Assembly: GCA_002030045.1 (NCBI GenBank)
Contig: LQBI01000004.1
Span: forward strand, 23,915-87,914
Direction: 5' to 3'
DNA length: 64,000 bases
Source: Candidatus Aegiribacteria sp. MLS_C
Lineage (GTDB): Bacteria; Fermentibacterota; Fermentibacteria; Fermentibacterales; JCC-6
Position numbers and translations under genes: made by a program. The notes under the pieces were generated by a model that was not told the DNA's origin, ran no database searches, and saw only the letters and a program-made list of their open reading frames with translations. This document shows positions 27,005 through 34,728 of the stretch, piece after piece. Positions within the stretch are counted from its first letter, which is position 1, and every line of letters starts with the position of its first letter.

Positions 27005-28005
27005 CGATTCCAGGAGTGATCCTGACGGCTCTCCTGGCCTTCGGCCTGGGAGACGTGGTTGATATTCTTGAGGATGATGACGTTCAGAGCGCCATCAGCA
27101 TCGCCGAATCCTTCCAGAGGGCCAACCGCGAGATGAGCGAGGTCGAGGAGTACTACCTCGGCAGGTCGGTGGCCGCCACCGTCCTCAACATGTACACGCC
27201 CCTGGAGGCTCCTGCGATGCAGCAGTACGTCAACCTGGTCGGACAGAGCGTCGCATGCTGCTCACCGAAACCCGCCATCTACAACGGCTACCATTTCATG
27301 CTCCTCAACAGCAGCGAGATCAACGCCATAGCCTGTCCGGGAGGCAACATCCTGATCTGCAGGGGCCTGATCGACCTTGCCGGCAACGAGGACGAACTCG
27401 CCGCGATACTTGCTCACGAGGTCGCCCATGTGGCCCTCAGGCACGGGGTCTCCTCCGTGGACCAGGCCAGGTGGACCGAGTTCGGCATGACAGTGGCCGA
27501 GGAGTCCGCTGAGCAGTGGGGCAGCGGAGAGGTGCAGGCAGCGGTGGACGACTACGGCGACCTTGTGGACGAAGTGGTTTCCAATATCATCAACAGGGGC
27601 TACAGCCGGGAGACCGAGTACCAGGCGGACAGCCTCGCGGCGGTGATACTCTCCAGGTCCGGCTATTCGCCCGGAGCCCTTGCCTCGGTGCTTCAGAAGA
27701 TGAGCGCGATCACCACGAGGTCGGGCCCCGGCTTCTGGCAGACCCATCCCTCTCCCGAGGACAGGCTCTCCCACCTGAACACCGTGCTGGCCGGTCTTCC
27801 ACAGAGCGATATCGACCCTGTGAGAACCGCAAGGTTCCAGGAGTACTCCTCGGGCTCCGTGACGGTGCCCGATAGCTCCACTACCTCGACTACGGGAGGA
27901 AGAGGCTCCACCTCTTCATCAACCGGTACCACCGGAACCGGAGGCAGGGGCTCCACTTCATCCTCCACTTCCACTTCCACTTCCTCCTCATCGTCGAGGA
28001 ACTGA
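27001..28005 (+). CDS. Secreted M48-family zinc metalloprotease with low-complexity GGRG tail
   Basis: 334 residues with a short signal-like N-terminus. The M48 peptidase core shows FMLLNSSEINAIACPGGNI, the zinc motif HEVAHVALRHG and the third ligand region SRETEYQADSLAA, followed by FWQTHPSPEDRLSHL. These are the marks of BepA/YcaL-type periplasmic proteases that act on outer-membrane proteins. The last 50 residues are almost only Ser, Thr and Gly with two GGRG motifs. It lies between the SH3 protein gene (4 nt overlap) and the cyclotransferase gene (4 nt gap), so the three are one operon. Confidence 0.88.
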   Translation: MTIPGVILTALLAFGLGDVVDILEDDDVQSAISIAESFQRANREMSEVEEYYLGRSVAATVLNMYTPLEAPAMQQYVNLVGQSVACCSPKPAIYNGYHFMLLNSSEINAIACPGGNILICRGLIDLAGNEDELAAILAHEVAHVALRHGVSSVDQARWTEFGMTVAEESAEQWGSGEVQAAVDDYGDLVDEVVSNIINRGYSRETEYQADSLAAVILSRSGYSPGALASVLQKMSAITTRSGPGFWQTHPSPEDRLSHLNTVLAGLPQSDIDPVRTARFQEYSSGSVTVPDSSTTSTTGGRGSTSSSTGTTGTGGRGSTSSSTSTSTSSSSSRN

Positions 28006-28009
28006 GGGA

Positions 28010-28801
28010 ATGCGTCCCGGAGGCTACATACCATGGGGCGGAGCGGCCCTGTCGGTCCTGCTCGTATCCTGCGAAGGCGCCAGTGAGCCTTCGGGAGGTT
28101 CCGGCACTGTTCCGGAGACCCTGACCGTAGTGGTGCTGGAGACACTCCCCCACGACACCACCTCGTTCACCCAGGGACTCGAGGTACACGACGGCGTACT
28201 CTGGGAATCCACAGGTCTATTCGGCCATTCCACCGTAAGGATGCTTGATCCCTCCGACGGCTCCCTGATCGCTTCCTACGACCTTCCGGACACCCTCTTC
28301 GGAGAGGGGCTGACGGTGGCGGGCGACAGCGTCTACCAGCTGACCTGGCTTTCCGGCCTGGTACTGAAATGGTCCGTGGAGGATCCCGTCCCGGGAGTCG
28401 CCGGGACCATCGATACCGAGGGCTGGGGGATCTGCGCGGTGAACGGCAGCACCGTAGCAACCAGCAACGGGAGTTCCACCCTCAGTTTCAGGGACCTGGG
28501 CACACTGGATACCCTCTACACCGTCGAGGTGACCATGGACGGCGTGGGCCTCAGCCAGCTGAACGAGCTGGAATACCATGACGGCGATATCTACGCCAAC
28601 AGGTACTACTCCGACTTCATCTACAAAATCGACCCCGAAAGCGGAAAGGTCACCGGACTGATAGACGCCAACGGGCTCAGGCTGATGCTCGACACCTTCA
28701 CCGCCGGAGTCCTCAACGGAATAGCCTGGGACCCGGACAGGGAAGCCTTCCTGCTCACCGGCAAGAACTGGCCGCTGATCTTCGTCGTAGACCTTCAGTA
28801 A
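28010..28801 (+). CDS. Glutaminyl-peptide cyclotransferase (glutamine cyclotransferase family), lipoprotein
   Basis: 263 residues. The N-terminus is a lipoprotein signal ending in LLVSCEG. The body is the five-bladed propeller of the plant/bacterial type QC: SFTQGLEVHDGVLWESTGLFG, YDLPDTLFGEGLTVAGDSVY, LNELEYHDGDIYANRYYSD, and the conserved NGIAWDPDREAFLLTGKNWP at the end. These enzymes cyclise N-terminal Gln to pyroglutamate, here probably in the periplasm. Co-location with an M48 protease suggests processing of exported proteins, as inference. Confidence 0.9.
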   Translation: MRPGGYIPWGGAALSVLLVSCEGASEPSGGSGTVPETLTVVVLETLPHDTTSFTQGLEVHDGVLWESTGLFGHSTVRMLDPSDGSLIASYDLPDTLFGEGLTVAGDSVYQLTWLSGLVLKWSVEDPVPGVAGTIDTEGWGICAVNGSTVATSNGSSTLSFRDLGTLDTLYTVEVTMDGVGLSQLNELEYHDGDIYANRYYSDFIYKIDPESGKVTGLIDANGLRLMLDTFTAGVLNGIAWDPDREAFLLTGKNWPLIFVVDLQ

Positions 28802-28802
28802 A

Positions 28803-28836
28803 GAGAAGGGGGAAGCCCGAGGGCTTCCCCCTTCTC
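28803..28836. terminator. Perfect inverted repeat between convergent genes, probable bidirectional terminator
   Basis: Two 16-base arms pair perfectly around a 2-base centre, directly after the cyclotransferase stop and 15 bases from the stop of the convergent RRM gene. The stem contains G5/C5 runs. No clear U-tract follows on either strand, so it may stop transcription only partly or protect both 3' ends. Confidence 0.7.
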
Positions 28837-28850
28837 CATTGCGCTCCGGC

Positions 28851-29105
28851 CTAGCTCGGCCTGGTGTGGGCGAAGTCCACCCTTACCTGGCGTCCTTCTA
28901 TCTCCTGGCCGTGCATCGCCTCCTGGGCGCTCTGCGCGTCATCGGGGCTGGCGAAGGTCACGAAACCGAAGCCCCTGGACCTACCGGTGTCCCTCTCGCA
29001 GACCACGTTCGCCTCCTCTATGTCGCCGAACTCCTCGAAGGCCTTCTTGAGACCCTCGTCTGTGGTCGCCCAGGGCAAGCCGCCTACAAATAGCTTCCTG
29101 TTCAT
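28851..29105 (-). CDS. Small RRM-type RNA-binding protein
   Basis: 84 residues from ATG 29105, preceded by AGGAGA; the longer frame upstream runs through the structured leader and is rejected. It is a single RRM domain with RNP2 KLFVGGLPW and RNP1 RGFGFVTFAS, plus the usual ERDTGRSRG linker. It closely follows the layout of cyanobacterial and other bacterial Rbp proteins, which bind single-stranded RNA and are often cold-induced. A strong promoter and a leader of about 258 nt precede it. Confidence 0.93.
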   Translation of the reverse strand: MNRKLFVGGLPWATTDEGLKKAFEEFGDIEEANVVCERDTGRSRGFGFVTFASPDDAQSAQEAMHGQEIEGRQVRVDFAHTRPS

Positions 29106-29363
29106 ATGATCTCCTGTTCCCGGGACATGAGGTCCCAAAGTACCATGCGGCCGCAATGCCGCGACTGAACCCCGAAAATGGGGCCTGACAGGCCGGGACG
29201 ATGCCCGGCGCCGAACCGCCGAAGGCGGAAGAAAAGCGCAGAGAGTCATGCTTCCGGAATGAGTTGGAAGAGAACGAACAGGTGGTATAGGGGCCGGATC
29301 AGAAATAGCAGAACCTCTTCAGTACATGATCGAAGTCAACCATAAAACCGTATAAAACCGACT
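29106..29363 (-). promoter_or_regulatory. Long hairpin-rich 5' leader of the RRM gene
   Basis: Between the predicted start (about 29363) and the ATG there are about 258 nt with no gene. On the minus strand the half nearest the gene folds as a string of short perfect stems: CCGCC/GGCGG (loop 3), GCCGGG/CCCGGC (loop 6), GGCCT/AGGCC (loop 3), CCCC/GGGG, a GC-rich self-complementary GCGGCCGC and GGGAC/GTCCC (loop 5). Such a leader suggests post-transcriptional control, for example by temperature or by the protein itself, as known for some cold-shock and RRM mRNAs. Confidence 0.55.
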
Positions 29364-29369
29364 TGCGGG

Positions 29370-29398
29370 ATTATAGACCAATGGCCCCGGGGTGACAA
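29370..29398 (-). promoter_or_regulatory. Strong sigma70-type promoter for the RRM gene
   Basis: On the minus strand TTGTCA (29398-29393) and TATAAT (29375-29370) are separated by exactly 17 bp, matching 5/6 and 6/6 of the consensus. It overlaps the region just beyond the stop of the preceding secreted-protein gene, where a GGGG/CCCC hairpin also occurs. Confidence 0.7.
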
Positions 29399-29401
29399 CC
29401 C

Positions 29402-29995
29402 CTACAGAAGCGTCTTTATGGAGCCCCAGGTATCCCTTTCAAGACGAGTCACTCCGTGACCTGTGACCGTCATGTCCCACATCGTCCAGTGCAGGTCGGT
29501 GGCCCACATGTACCCGTACCCGCTCATGCTGGCCCTGAACAGTATCCGGCCCTCCAGAGCCGATGTGAGGGTCACAGTTCCCGAAACATCGGTGGAATCG
29601 CTGACGTTGAAGGACACGTATCCCGGGCTGGAATGGTTGTCATACTCGTTGAAGATGACCACATCGGAAGTGAAGGGATCCACCTGGATTATCATGGATA
29701 CGTTCACTCCGCCGTCCATCGTGTAACCCGTGTGCAGGAACCCGGTACCCATGGAAACTGTCATGGAATCGCATCCAGCCGGAAAGTCCAGGAAGACCGT
29801 GGTCTGGAAGTCGGCATCATCTCCCGGATCGCACTTCCCGTACATCGACTTCTCGAATTCGAGCCCTCCGGCAACCCCGGTCCAGCCGGAGCCGTAATTC
29901 CACTGCGCATTGAGTTCGGTAAAGGGATACTCCCATACAGCGTCCCCCCATAGAACGGCAGGTCCGAGGAGTATCAGGATGAACAGCTTTCTCAT
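29402..29995 (-). CDS. Secreted protein of unknown function, beta-sandwich-like
   Basis: 197 residues with a clear signal peptide (MRKLFILILLGPAVLWG) and GGAGGG before the ATG. The mature part is beta-rich, acidic and aromatic (WNYGSGWTGVAGGLEFEKS, DVSGTVTLTSALEGRILFRA), like a carbohydrate-binding-module or jelly-roll fold, but no specific family is evident. It is the last chromosomal protein gene before the tRNA. Confidence 0.72.
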   Translation of the reverse strand: MRKLFILILLGPAVLWGDAVWEYPFTELNAQWNYGSGWTGVAGGLEFEKSMYGKCDPGDDADFQTTVFLDFPAGCDSMTVSMGTGFLHTGYTMDGGVNVSMIIQVDPFTSDVVIFNEYDNHSSPGYVSFNVSDSTDVSGTVTLTSALEGRILFRASMSGYGYMWATDLHWTMWDMTVTGHGVTRLERDTWGSIKTLL

Positions 29996-30033
29996 CAGGT
30001 TATCCCTCCATGCCCGGGTTGATCACCGAACTA

Positions 30034-30062
30034 ACCTAAAAAAAACACACAGGGAATAGTCA
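30034..30062 (-). promoter_or_regulatory. Possible promoter for the secreted protein gene at 29402-29995
   Basis: On the minus strand TTGACT (30062-30057) is followed after 17-18 bp by TTAGGT/TAGGTT, a weak -10. A run of eight T residues lies in the spacer. This is a plausible but unproven promoter about 40 nt before the ATG. Confidence 0.35.
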
Positions 30063-30180
30063 AACATGCATCGGCAACACTCAGCCGCCTTCCCCGCATA
30101 CACGACCAAGAGTATGTCACACCGTAAATTGGAACAGGTATGATCACAGATGTCGAACTGTTACGGACAAGCTGAACTGC

Positions 30181-30209
30181 TTGACGGAGCGCCTCACGGA
30201 CCGTATTTT
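30181..30209 (+). promoter_or_regulatory. Promoter of tRNA-Asn
   Basis: TTGACG (30181-30186) and TATTTT (30204-30209) are spaced by exactly 17 bp. This puts transcription start about 12 nt before the mature tRNA. Confidence 0.65.
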
Positions 30210-30227
30210 CCCCGTCCATCAGAATGC

Positions 30228-30303
30228 GCCTCGATAGCTCAGTTGGTAGAGCGGGTGGCTGTTAACCACTAGGTCCGAGGTTCGAGTCCTCGTCGAGGCG
30301 CCA
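30228..30303 (+). tRNA. tRNA-Asn (anticodon GTT), 3' CCA encoded
   Basis: 76 nt with a perfect 7-bp acceptor stem (GCCTCGA/TCGAGGC), discriminator G and encoded CCA. The D-loop AGCTCAGTTGGTAGAGC, the anticodon loop CTGTTAACC with GTT, and the T arm GAGGTTCGAGTCCTC are all standard. It marks the boundary between GC-rich chromosome and AT-richer accessory DNA, and its 3' half is overlapped antisense by a recombinase gene. Confidence 0.97.
30262..30303. other. Probable attachment site (left end of island) within the tRNA-Asn 3' half
   Basis: The serine recombinase frame runs antisense through the tRNA T arm and acceptor stem and stops at 30262, so its last residues (DEDSNLGPSG) are encoded by tRNA sequence. 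Together with the abrupt composition change, this indicates integration at the tRNA 3' half. I found no second copy of the T-arm/acceptor sequence by eye in the rest of the window, so the other end probably lies beyond 64,000. Confidence 0.55.
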
Positions 30304-31926
30304 AGCATGTCTCCCAGCGAACTCATTTCCAGCGGTTAACGATGAAGATCGTGTATGTGGTTGACTACCATGCACTCCAACTCGAAGGCCGTTATTCCCG
30401 TCCCAATAGACCCTGTTCACCACGGATTTCATCAGAGCCTTTTGTTCACGACCGTCAAGACGACCAATGGTTCGGGCGAAGTTGTCCAGCGCTATAACAA
30501 CGGCTTCTGTCACCACTTTGTCGTTTCCACAGCCGCTGATACGTGCTTCCAGATGGAGGATGTTGTCCGTATTCTCCCTCTTTCTCTGACTCTGACGCTC
30601 AAGCTCCGCCTTAACCTCATTCTGAGCATTCTCATCGAGACTCCCAAGATTCTCCATTAGGGTCTTGATCTTATCATTGGTGCGTTTCAGGGTTTTCTGA
30701 TGGACTTGAAGTTCTTTACGCATCCTCGGTAGGTCTGCGGTGATCTGATTGTTTGTCTCCTCGATGATCCTTGAAAGCCGATCGGGCTTGAAAGCAAGTT
30801 CTGATACACTCTTGATAACAGTCTCCTCAATCTCACTAGCAGGAACCGATCCAGTACATTCAGGAGTCTTGCATACATACCTGAAATAACGAACCTCTCC
30901 CGGCTTCGTTGTTGAATCGGTCTTCATGGGCTTAAGGCACTTCCCGCAGTACATGAGTCCTGAAAGCAGATAGTTGTGTTTCCGTCTGGCAACGACATTG
31001 TGCCGCGTTGCATTGCCTTCATCAAGGACAGTCTGAACCTTATCGAAGAGTTGCTCGGGTACGATGGCTTCCCATGTTGCCTTGACCTCTGAATAGAGCT
31101 GAGTCTCCTTCAGGGAATCCTGATCCACGTGTTGGTACTTCTTGTTGACTTGCAGTATACCGACATATGCCTTGTTCCTGAGTATCCTACGGACATTCTC
31201 CAGAGTGAATTTCTTTCCTCCTCGAACTACTCCCTGCTTGGAAATTCTCCGTTTTGTTCGATGTCCCTCGCGGTTCAGAAGCTCGATAACTTTTCTTAGA
31301 GAGCCGAGTTTCAGATACTCCGTGAAAATATGTTGGACGATTACAGCCTCGTCCTTATTGACTACGAGCTCTCCCTGCTTATCTGCAAGGTCATATCCCA
31401 ATGGCGGAACTCCACCAGTCCAGATACCCTTACCTGCTCGATTAACTTTACTGATCTGCATACGCTCGGAGGTCTGTTCGCGCTCCAGCTCAGCCAGTGC
31501 CATTAGGATGTATGAGATGAATCTGCCATATGATGAGGTGGTATCGATCTGCTGAGTAACACAGACAAAGCCAACACCACGCTTGTCGAGGTAGTCGAAG
31601 AACTCGATGAAGTCCCTGATGGACCTGCTAACCCTATCCAGCCGAGTACATAAAACTGTATTTACCGCTCCAGTCTCGATGTCCTGATAGAGTTGCTGGA
31701 ACTCGTCACTTTGGACTGACTTACTGCCGGAGATTCCCTCAAGAATATAGGTCTTCGCCTCTGTCCATTCTTCCTCTCTCACAGCACCACGATCAGCTCT
31801 GATCTGATTCTGGTAGGCGATGTGTGCTCGCATCATATCTATCTGAAGTGTGGTCGATCCTTCCTCCACTCGAGCCTGTCCTAGAGTACTTACTCTCGCG
31901 ATCAATCCGCACTTACGATAGACCAT
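30262..31926 (-). CDS. Large serine recombinase (site-specific integrase)
   Basis: About 554 residues from ATG 31926 (GAGGA 8 nt upstream); an in-frame ATG at 31941 is also possible. The N-terminal resolvase domain has the catalytic Ser in GLIARVSTLGQA, with GISGSKSVQSDEFQ, CTRLDRVSRSIRDFIEF and ALAELEREQTSERM. A recombinase domain follows (GGVPPLGYDLADKQGELVVN), then a zinc ribbon (CGKCLKPM and CKTPEC) and a long coiled coil (about residues 385-470). Large serine integrases of this kind insert and excise genetic elements without host factors. The C-terminus is encoded inside the tRNA-Asn gene on the opposite strand. Confidence 0.93.
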   Translation of the reverse strand: MVYRKCGLIARVSTLGQARVEEGSTTLQIDMMRAHIAYQNQIRADRGAVREEEWTEAKTYILEGISGSKSVQSDEFQQLYQDIETGAVNTVLCTRLDRVSRSIRDFIEFFDYLDKRGVGFVCVTQQIDTTSSYGRFISYILMALAELEREQTSERMQISKVNRAGKGIWTGGVPPLGYDLADKQGELVVNKDEAVIVQHIFTEYLKLGSLRKVIELLNREGHRTKRRISKQGVVRGGKKFTLENVRRILRNKAYVGILQVNKKYQHVDQDSLKETQLYSEVKATWEAIVPEQLFDKVQTVLDEGNATRHNVVARRKHNYLLSGLMYCGKCLKPMKTDSTTKPGEVRYFRYVCKTPECTGSVPASEIEETVIKSVSELAFKPDRLSRIIEETNNQITADLPRMRKELQVHQKTLKRTNDKIKTLMENLGSLDENAQNEVKAELERQSQRKRENTDNILHLEARISGCGNDKVVTEAVVIALDNFARTIGRLDGREQKALMKSVVNRVYWDGNNGLRVGVHGSQPHTRSSSLTAGNEFAGRHAWRLDEDSNLGPSG

Positions 31927-32344
31927 CGATATCGTCCTCATCTACCTGCCGTATAAGTCTGTCCTTGTACTCTATAGGAAGTTTCTCCCAGCCCTCTGCA
32001 ATAGCTCTTACCCAGATAGGGTATCCTGCCCATTCTTCATCAGACAGTACGCCCTGCTCCCGCTTTTTCAGAAGCTCAGTAAGGGCCACGGCGTTACTTC
32101 TACCAATCATGTACTCAAGGAAGAACCGATCAGAGTCAGTACCTTCAAGAGATTTGCTCAACACCTTGGTTGATTCCGCTACCGCTCGTGCAGTGTACAA
32201 GATGAATTGGTCGATTCTCTCAGAAGTAGACTTGTCAGAAATGAATTCAATCTCAACCGTATACTTCTTCGAGGGTATGAAAGCATCATGATCATCCCCG
32301 AGGATTGGTACATCAGGCAGAAACGGTACTTCAGAATTTTCCAA
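31913..32344 (-). CDS. Hypothetical protein coupled to the serine recombinase
   Basis: 143 residues starting at TTG 32344, with GGAGAGG about 6 nt upstream, and overlapping the recombinase start. It begins with an acidic Pro-rich segment and then a beta strand plus helix (KKYTVEIEFISDKSTSERID) and ends in an acidic helix. No family recognised. A much smaller gene in the same position before the second recombinase (61275-61433) has a similar strand-helix pattern, so both may be recombinase-linked accessory proteins. Confidence 0.6.
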   Translation of the reverse strand: MENSEVPFLPDVPILGDDHDAFIPSKKYTVEIEFISDKSTSERIDQFILYTARAVAESTKVLSKSLEGTDSDRFFLEYMIGRSNAVALTELLKKREQGVLSDEEWAGYPIWVRAIAEGWEKLPIEYKDRLIRQVDEDDIDGLS

Positions 32345-33297
32345 CTAACCTCTCCCATCATACCACAGAATCAGGTAACTCATTCTGTGACCCTACATCA
32401 CGACTATGTGAAAGAGATAAGTTTCAGGCTACCTATGATAACCTTACGGTCATTTTGGCGACCCCAACAGTGTTCTAATCAAATTGATAACTTTCGACTG
32501 CATGATCTGTCGGTCATTGATAAGATATCCTCGATAGCATTGAACCACTTGGACAAATAATCCAAGTGCTTCTATCAAAAGAATGTACTAATCTATTCAT
32601 CCTGTATTCAGTATGGAATTGTCTGATTGTACTAGAACTGCTTGTGATGTTCAGACACAGAACAGAAATTTATAATACCATGTATGTCTTTGAGTTATGG
32701 CGTATGATTGTCTAGGACTGAACTTTTAGAACGAATATGGGTATCTTACTTTGTCAGATCGCATGAAGCTGTCTGAACTCTAGATCGAAGAGCGTGATGA
32801 TGAGTGGTACTGATAATGTCGGAAGTGGTCAAATGGTAACTAGTTATGAGTGTGCACTACTCGCCAATGATTCGATTGGATTCAATCACCGAATCCCACT
32901 CGGTATAAGCACACACCCGACAGTAAGTTTTTCTGAGAAATACAGTTCTCTATGGGGATGTGATTTCTCCAAAGCTCCGTTTTCGCACTCATCTCTAAAA
33001 AGCTCGAATGAGTACGACAAATGCAACCCTTGCGTTTATCGCACCTATATACATCAATGGTCGAGAATGGTTGAACACAATAGTTATTACTCGAACACAA
33101 ATGGAAAGGATGACTCCAAGAGCTGCTCCTGCGAGTTGGACAATCTTGGAGCTAAGCATCTGCGGGAGCTGAGAGCAACTGCAGACACTCCTGACAAACG
33201 AGGACTTCGATCTATAGATCGGAGAGTAACTCGAAGGAGTGGCAGCCCAAAATGCGGGGCGAGGCCCCGCGGCTGCTGCTATGACTGAAGTCGAGGG
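32345..33297. other. Poorly coding stretch with palindromes
   Basis: No convincing gene. An open frame on the plus strand (32794-33288) has no ribosome site and an unnatural Ser/Cys/Arg-rich composition. A minus-strand frame inside it contains a short hydrophobic stretch (AGAALGVILSICVRVITIVF) but also lacks a ribosome site. Structure is visible at the right end: a perfect 14-bp palindrome at 33208-33221 (CGATCTATAGATCG) and a long GC-rich hairpin at 33242-33276. Confidence 0.5.
33242..33276. repeat. GC-rich hairpin
   Basis: GCAGCC pairs with GGCTGC, and after a 6-base bulge GCGGGGC pairs with GCCCCGC around a GAG loop. It sits just before the hypothetical gene at 33298 and stands out from the AT-richer surroundings. 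It could be a terminator for leftward or rightward transcription or a structured element; no U-tract is present. Confidence 0.55.
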
Positions 33298-33930
33298 ATG
33301 TTGACTGATGAAAATGAAACTGACACCATGAATAACACTCACAGCACTAATACTCAGAACACTGACACTCAGGAGAACACGGGTAGTAATCCTCTGAGCA
33401 GGAGGGTGAATACTGTACACAGACTAAGCACTCAGGAGGAGATTCTGAGCAGGAGAAAGTGTGGAGAGATTCCAGACTCTCTGTTCAGGGCAAGTAAGAG
33501 AATAGACAGGGCACGCGATCAGTTGCAGAGACTCCGTTCGATGATACACCGACACAAACAACTCTTAGCCGAGCACGCGCATAGGGCGATCACTTATAAG
33601 GTGATCGACAGTGTAAGAACAGGACTCACACAGACTCTACAGGAACTGAATTGCTCAGACTGCTGCAGTGTAGGGACTCTACGGACGCTGGGACAATGGG
33701 TGTCCCGCGTCAGGGAAAGACTCAAGGTTACGGGGCGATCCGAGAATGGAGCTAATGTCGGCCGCATCAGCTCTAACCTCGGCATACACCCGAACAGAGA
33801 CGAGGAAGGGCGTAGAGGAGTGCTATACGGACTACATAGGGCACACCTAAGTAGATCTCAGTACACACTATGTGCGAGGCTGCTGAAGGCTGTTCCCATA
33901 TCCTACGAGATGTACGAGCACTCATGGTAA
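33298..33930 (+). CDS. Hypothetical protein, N/T-rich head and helical body
   Basis: 210 residues. The first 45 residues are rich in Asn, Thr and Glu and probably disordered (THSTNTQNTDTQENTGSN). The middle (about 50-145) is basic, helical and coiled-coil-like (ASKRIDRARDQLQRLRSMIH, KVIDSVRTGLTQTLQELN), consistent with a nucleic-acid-binding or structural protein. The end is less regular. No family recognised. The ribosome site is weak, so the start is uncertain. A 35-bp near-perfect palindrome lies 18 nt after the stop. Confidence 0.42.
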   Translation: MLTDENETDTMNNTHSTNTQNTDTQENTGSNPLSRRVNTVHRLSTQEEILSRRKCGEIPDSLFRASKRIDRARDQLQRLRSMIHRHKQLLAEHAHRAITYKVIDSVRTGLTQTLQELNCSDCCSVGTLRTLGQWVSRVRERLKVTGRSENGANVGRISSNLGIHPNRDEEGRRGVLYGLHRAHLSRSQYTLCARLLKAVPISYEMYEHSW

Positions 33931-33947
33931 GGACAAGACCCAGAGAA

Positions 33948-33982
33948 AGGGTACTAGAGGGTAGGCCTACCTCTAGTACCCT
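33948..33982. repeat. 35-bp near-perfect palindrome
   Basis: Two perfect 13-base arms (AGGGTACTAGAGG and its complement) flank a 9-base centre whose last eight bases, TAGGCCTA, are themselves palindromic. The whole element is symmetric except for one extra G. It may be a terminator of the gene just upstream, a protein-binding operator or a recombination site. Confidence 0.7.
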
Positions 33983-34106
33983 CCACGTACACCGAGCACG
34001 GGACCTCGACGATCGCGACCTTCGATCATCCAGCACCTGCATACACAACCACCCGTGCACGGCCAGACATGTGCGAACACTGACAGGCCCGGGCAGGACC
34101 TACAAA

Positions 34107-34134
34107 CGTTCAACGACCGCTAGTCAGTTGAACG
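34107..34134. repeat. Inverted repeat, 8-bp arms
   Basis: CGTTCAAC and GTTGAACG flank a 12-base spacer, about 50 bases before the possible small gene at 34184. It could be an operator for a dimeric regulator. Confidence 0.4.
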
Positions 34135-34183
34135 GGTGGTGGAGATGATAAGACGGTACCTCGCAATCGCAGGAGGTGCAGCC

Positions 34184-34390
34184 ATGATGGCTGAGATGCC
34201 TGAAGCGTCCCTTCCAGACAACAACTCACACACGATGGAAGAACGACGCGCACCAAACGATACGACGGCACTGACACTGTCATACTCCAACCCGCGTTGT
34301 CTGATGGAAGGACGAGGTACTACGAATCTACCTCCTCACCCAGCTCGAGATCGTCGTTCGAATCAGGCAACGCGGAGAGACCGCGCATGA
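34184..34390 (+). CDS. Possible small gene, perhaps frameshifted
   Basis: AGGAGG lies 7 nt before ATG 34184, which opens a 68-residue frame (MMAEMPEASLPDNNSHTMEE). From about 34323 the +1 frame instead gives a more natural helical sequence (LEIVVRIRQRGETAHEIVDD, then VLLAAERVF) ending at a stop at 34436, while the ATG frame there is Arg/Pro-rich and shadow-like. Either two short pieces exist or one gene has suffered a frameshift. No family recognised. A GC-rich hairpin at 34544 follows. Confidence 0.28.
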   Translation: MMAEMPEASLPDNNSHTMEERRAPNDTTALTLSYSNPRCLMEGRGTTNLPPHPARDRRSNQATRRDRA

Positions 34391-34543
34391 GATAGTGGAT
34401 GATGTACTCCTCGCCGCAGAGAGAGTATTCCGCTAATGCTACCCAGATATACCCTACCACGATCACGAACAGGGTCTGGCTGGGCTGCTGTTATCGATAT
34501 CCTCCATAGTAAGCTCATACGCGGTCTCAACCCCCGCCCACCC

Positions 34544-34564
34544 CGCGGCGCCAAGCGCCGCGGC
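34544..34564. terminator. GC-rich hairpin
   Basis: CCGCGGCGC and GCGCCGCGG pair perfectly around a CAA loop. It follows the possible small gene at 34184-34436 and, with the hairpin at 33242, brackets a stretch that is richer in GC than its flanks. No U-tract follows. The rest of 34565-34728 shows no gene. Confidence 0.45.
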
Positions 34565-34728
34565 ACCAAATGAACGCAGGGGGCGAAGGGTGCCCCGCCC
34601 CTACCGGTCATTACACTATCGCGTTTATTGAGTTTACTTAATCTGGATAACCATCAATCTTGAATGCGAGGTGGCGATTAAAGTGGATATGTCAGGTGCA
34701 TGCGAGAAATACCTTCACAGAGCCAGAA

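Noticed and set aside
32995..33420. Minus-strand frame with a hydrophobic stretch (holin- or toxin-like)
   Set aside because: No ribosome site, overlaps a more plausible plus-strand gene start and has a biased Ser/Val/Ile composition. Not enough to call a toxin.
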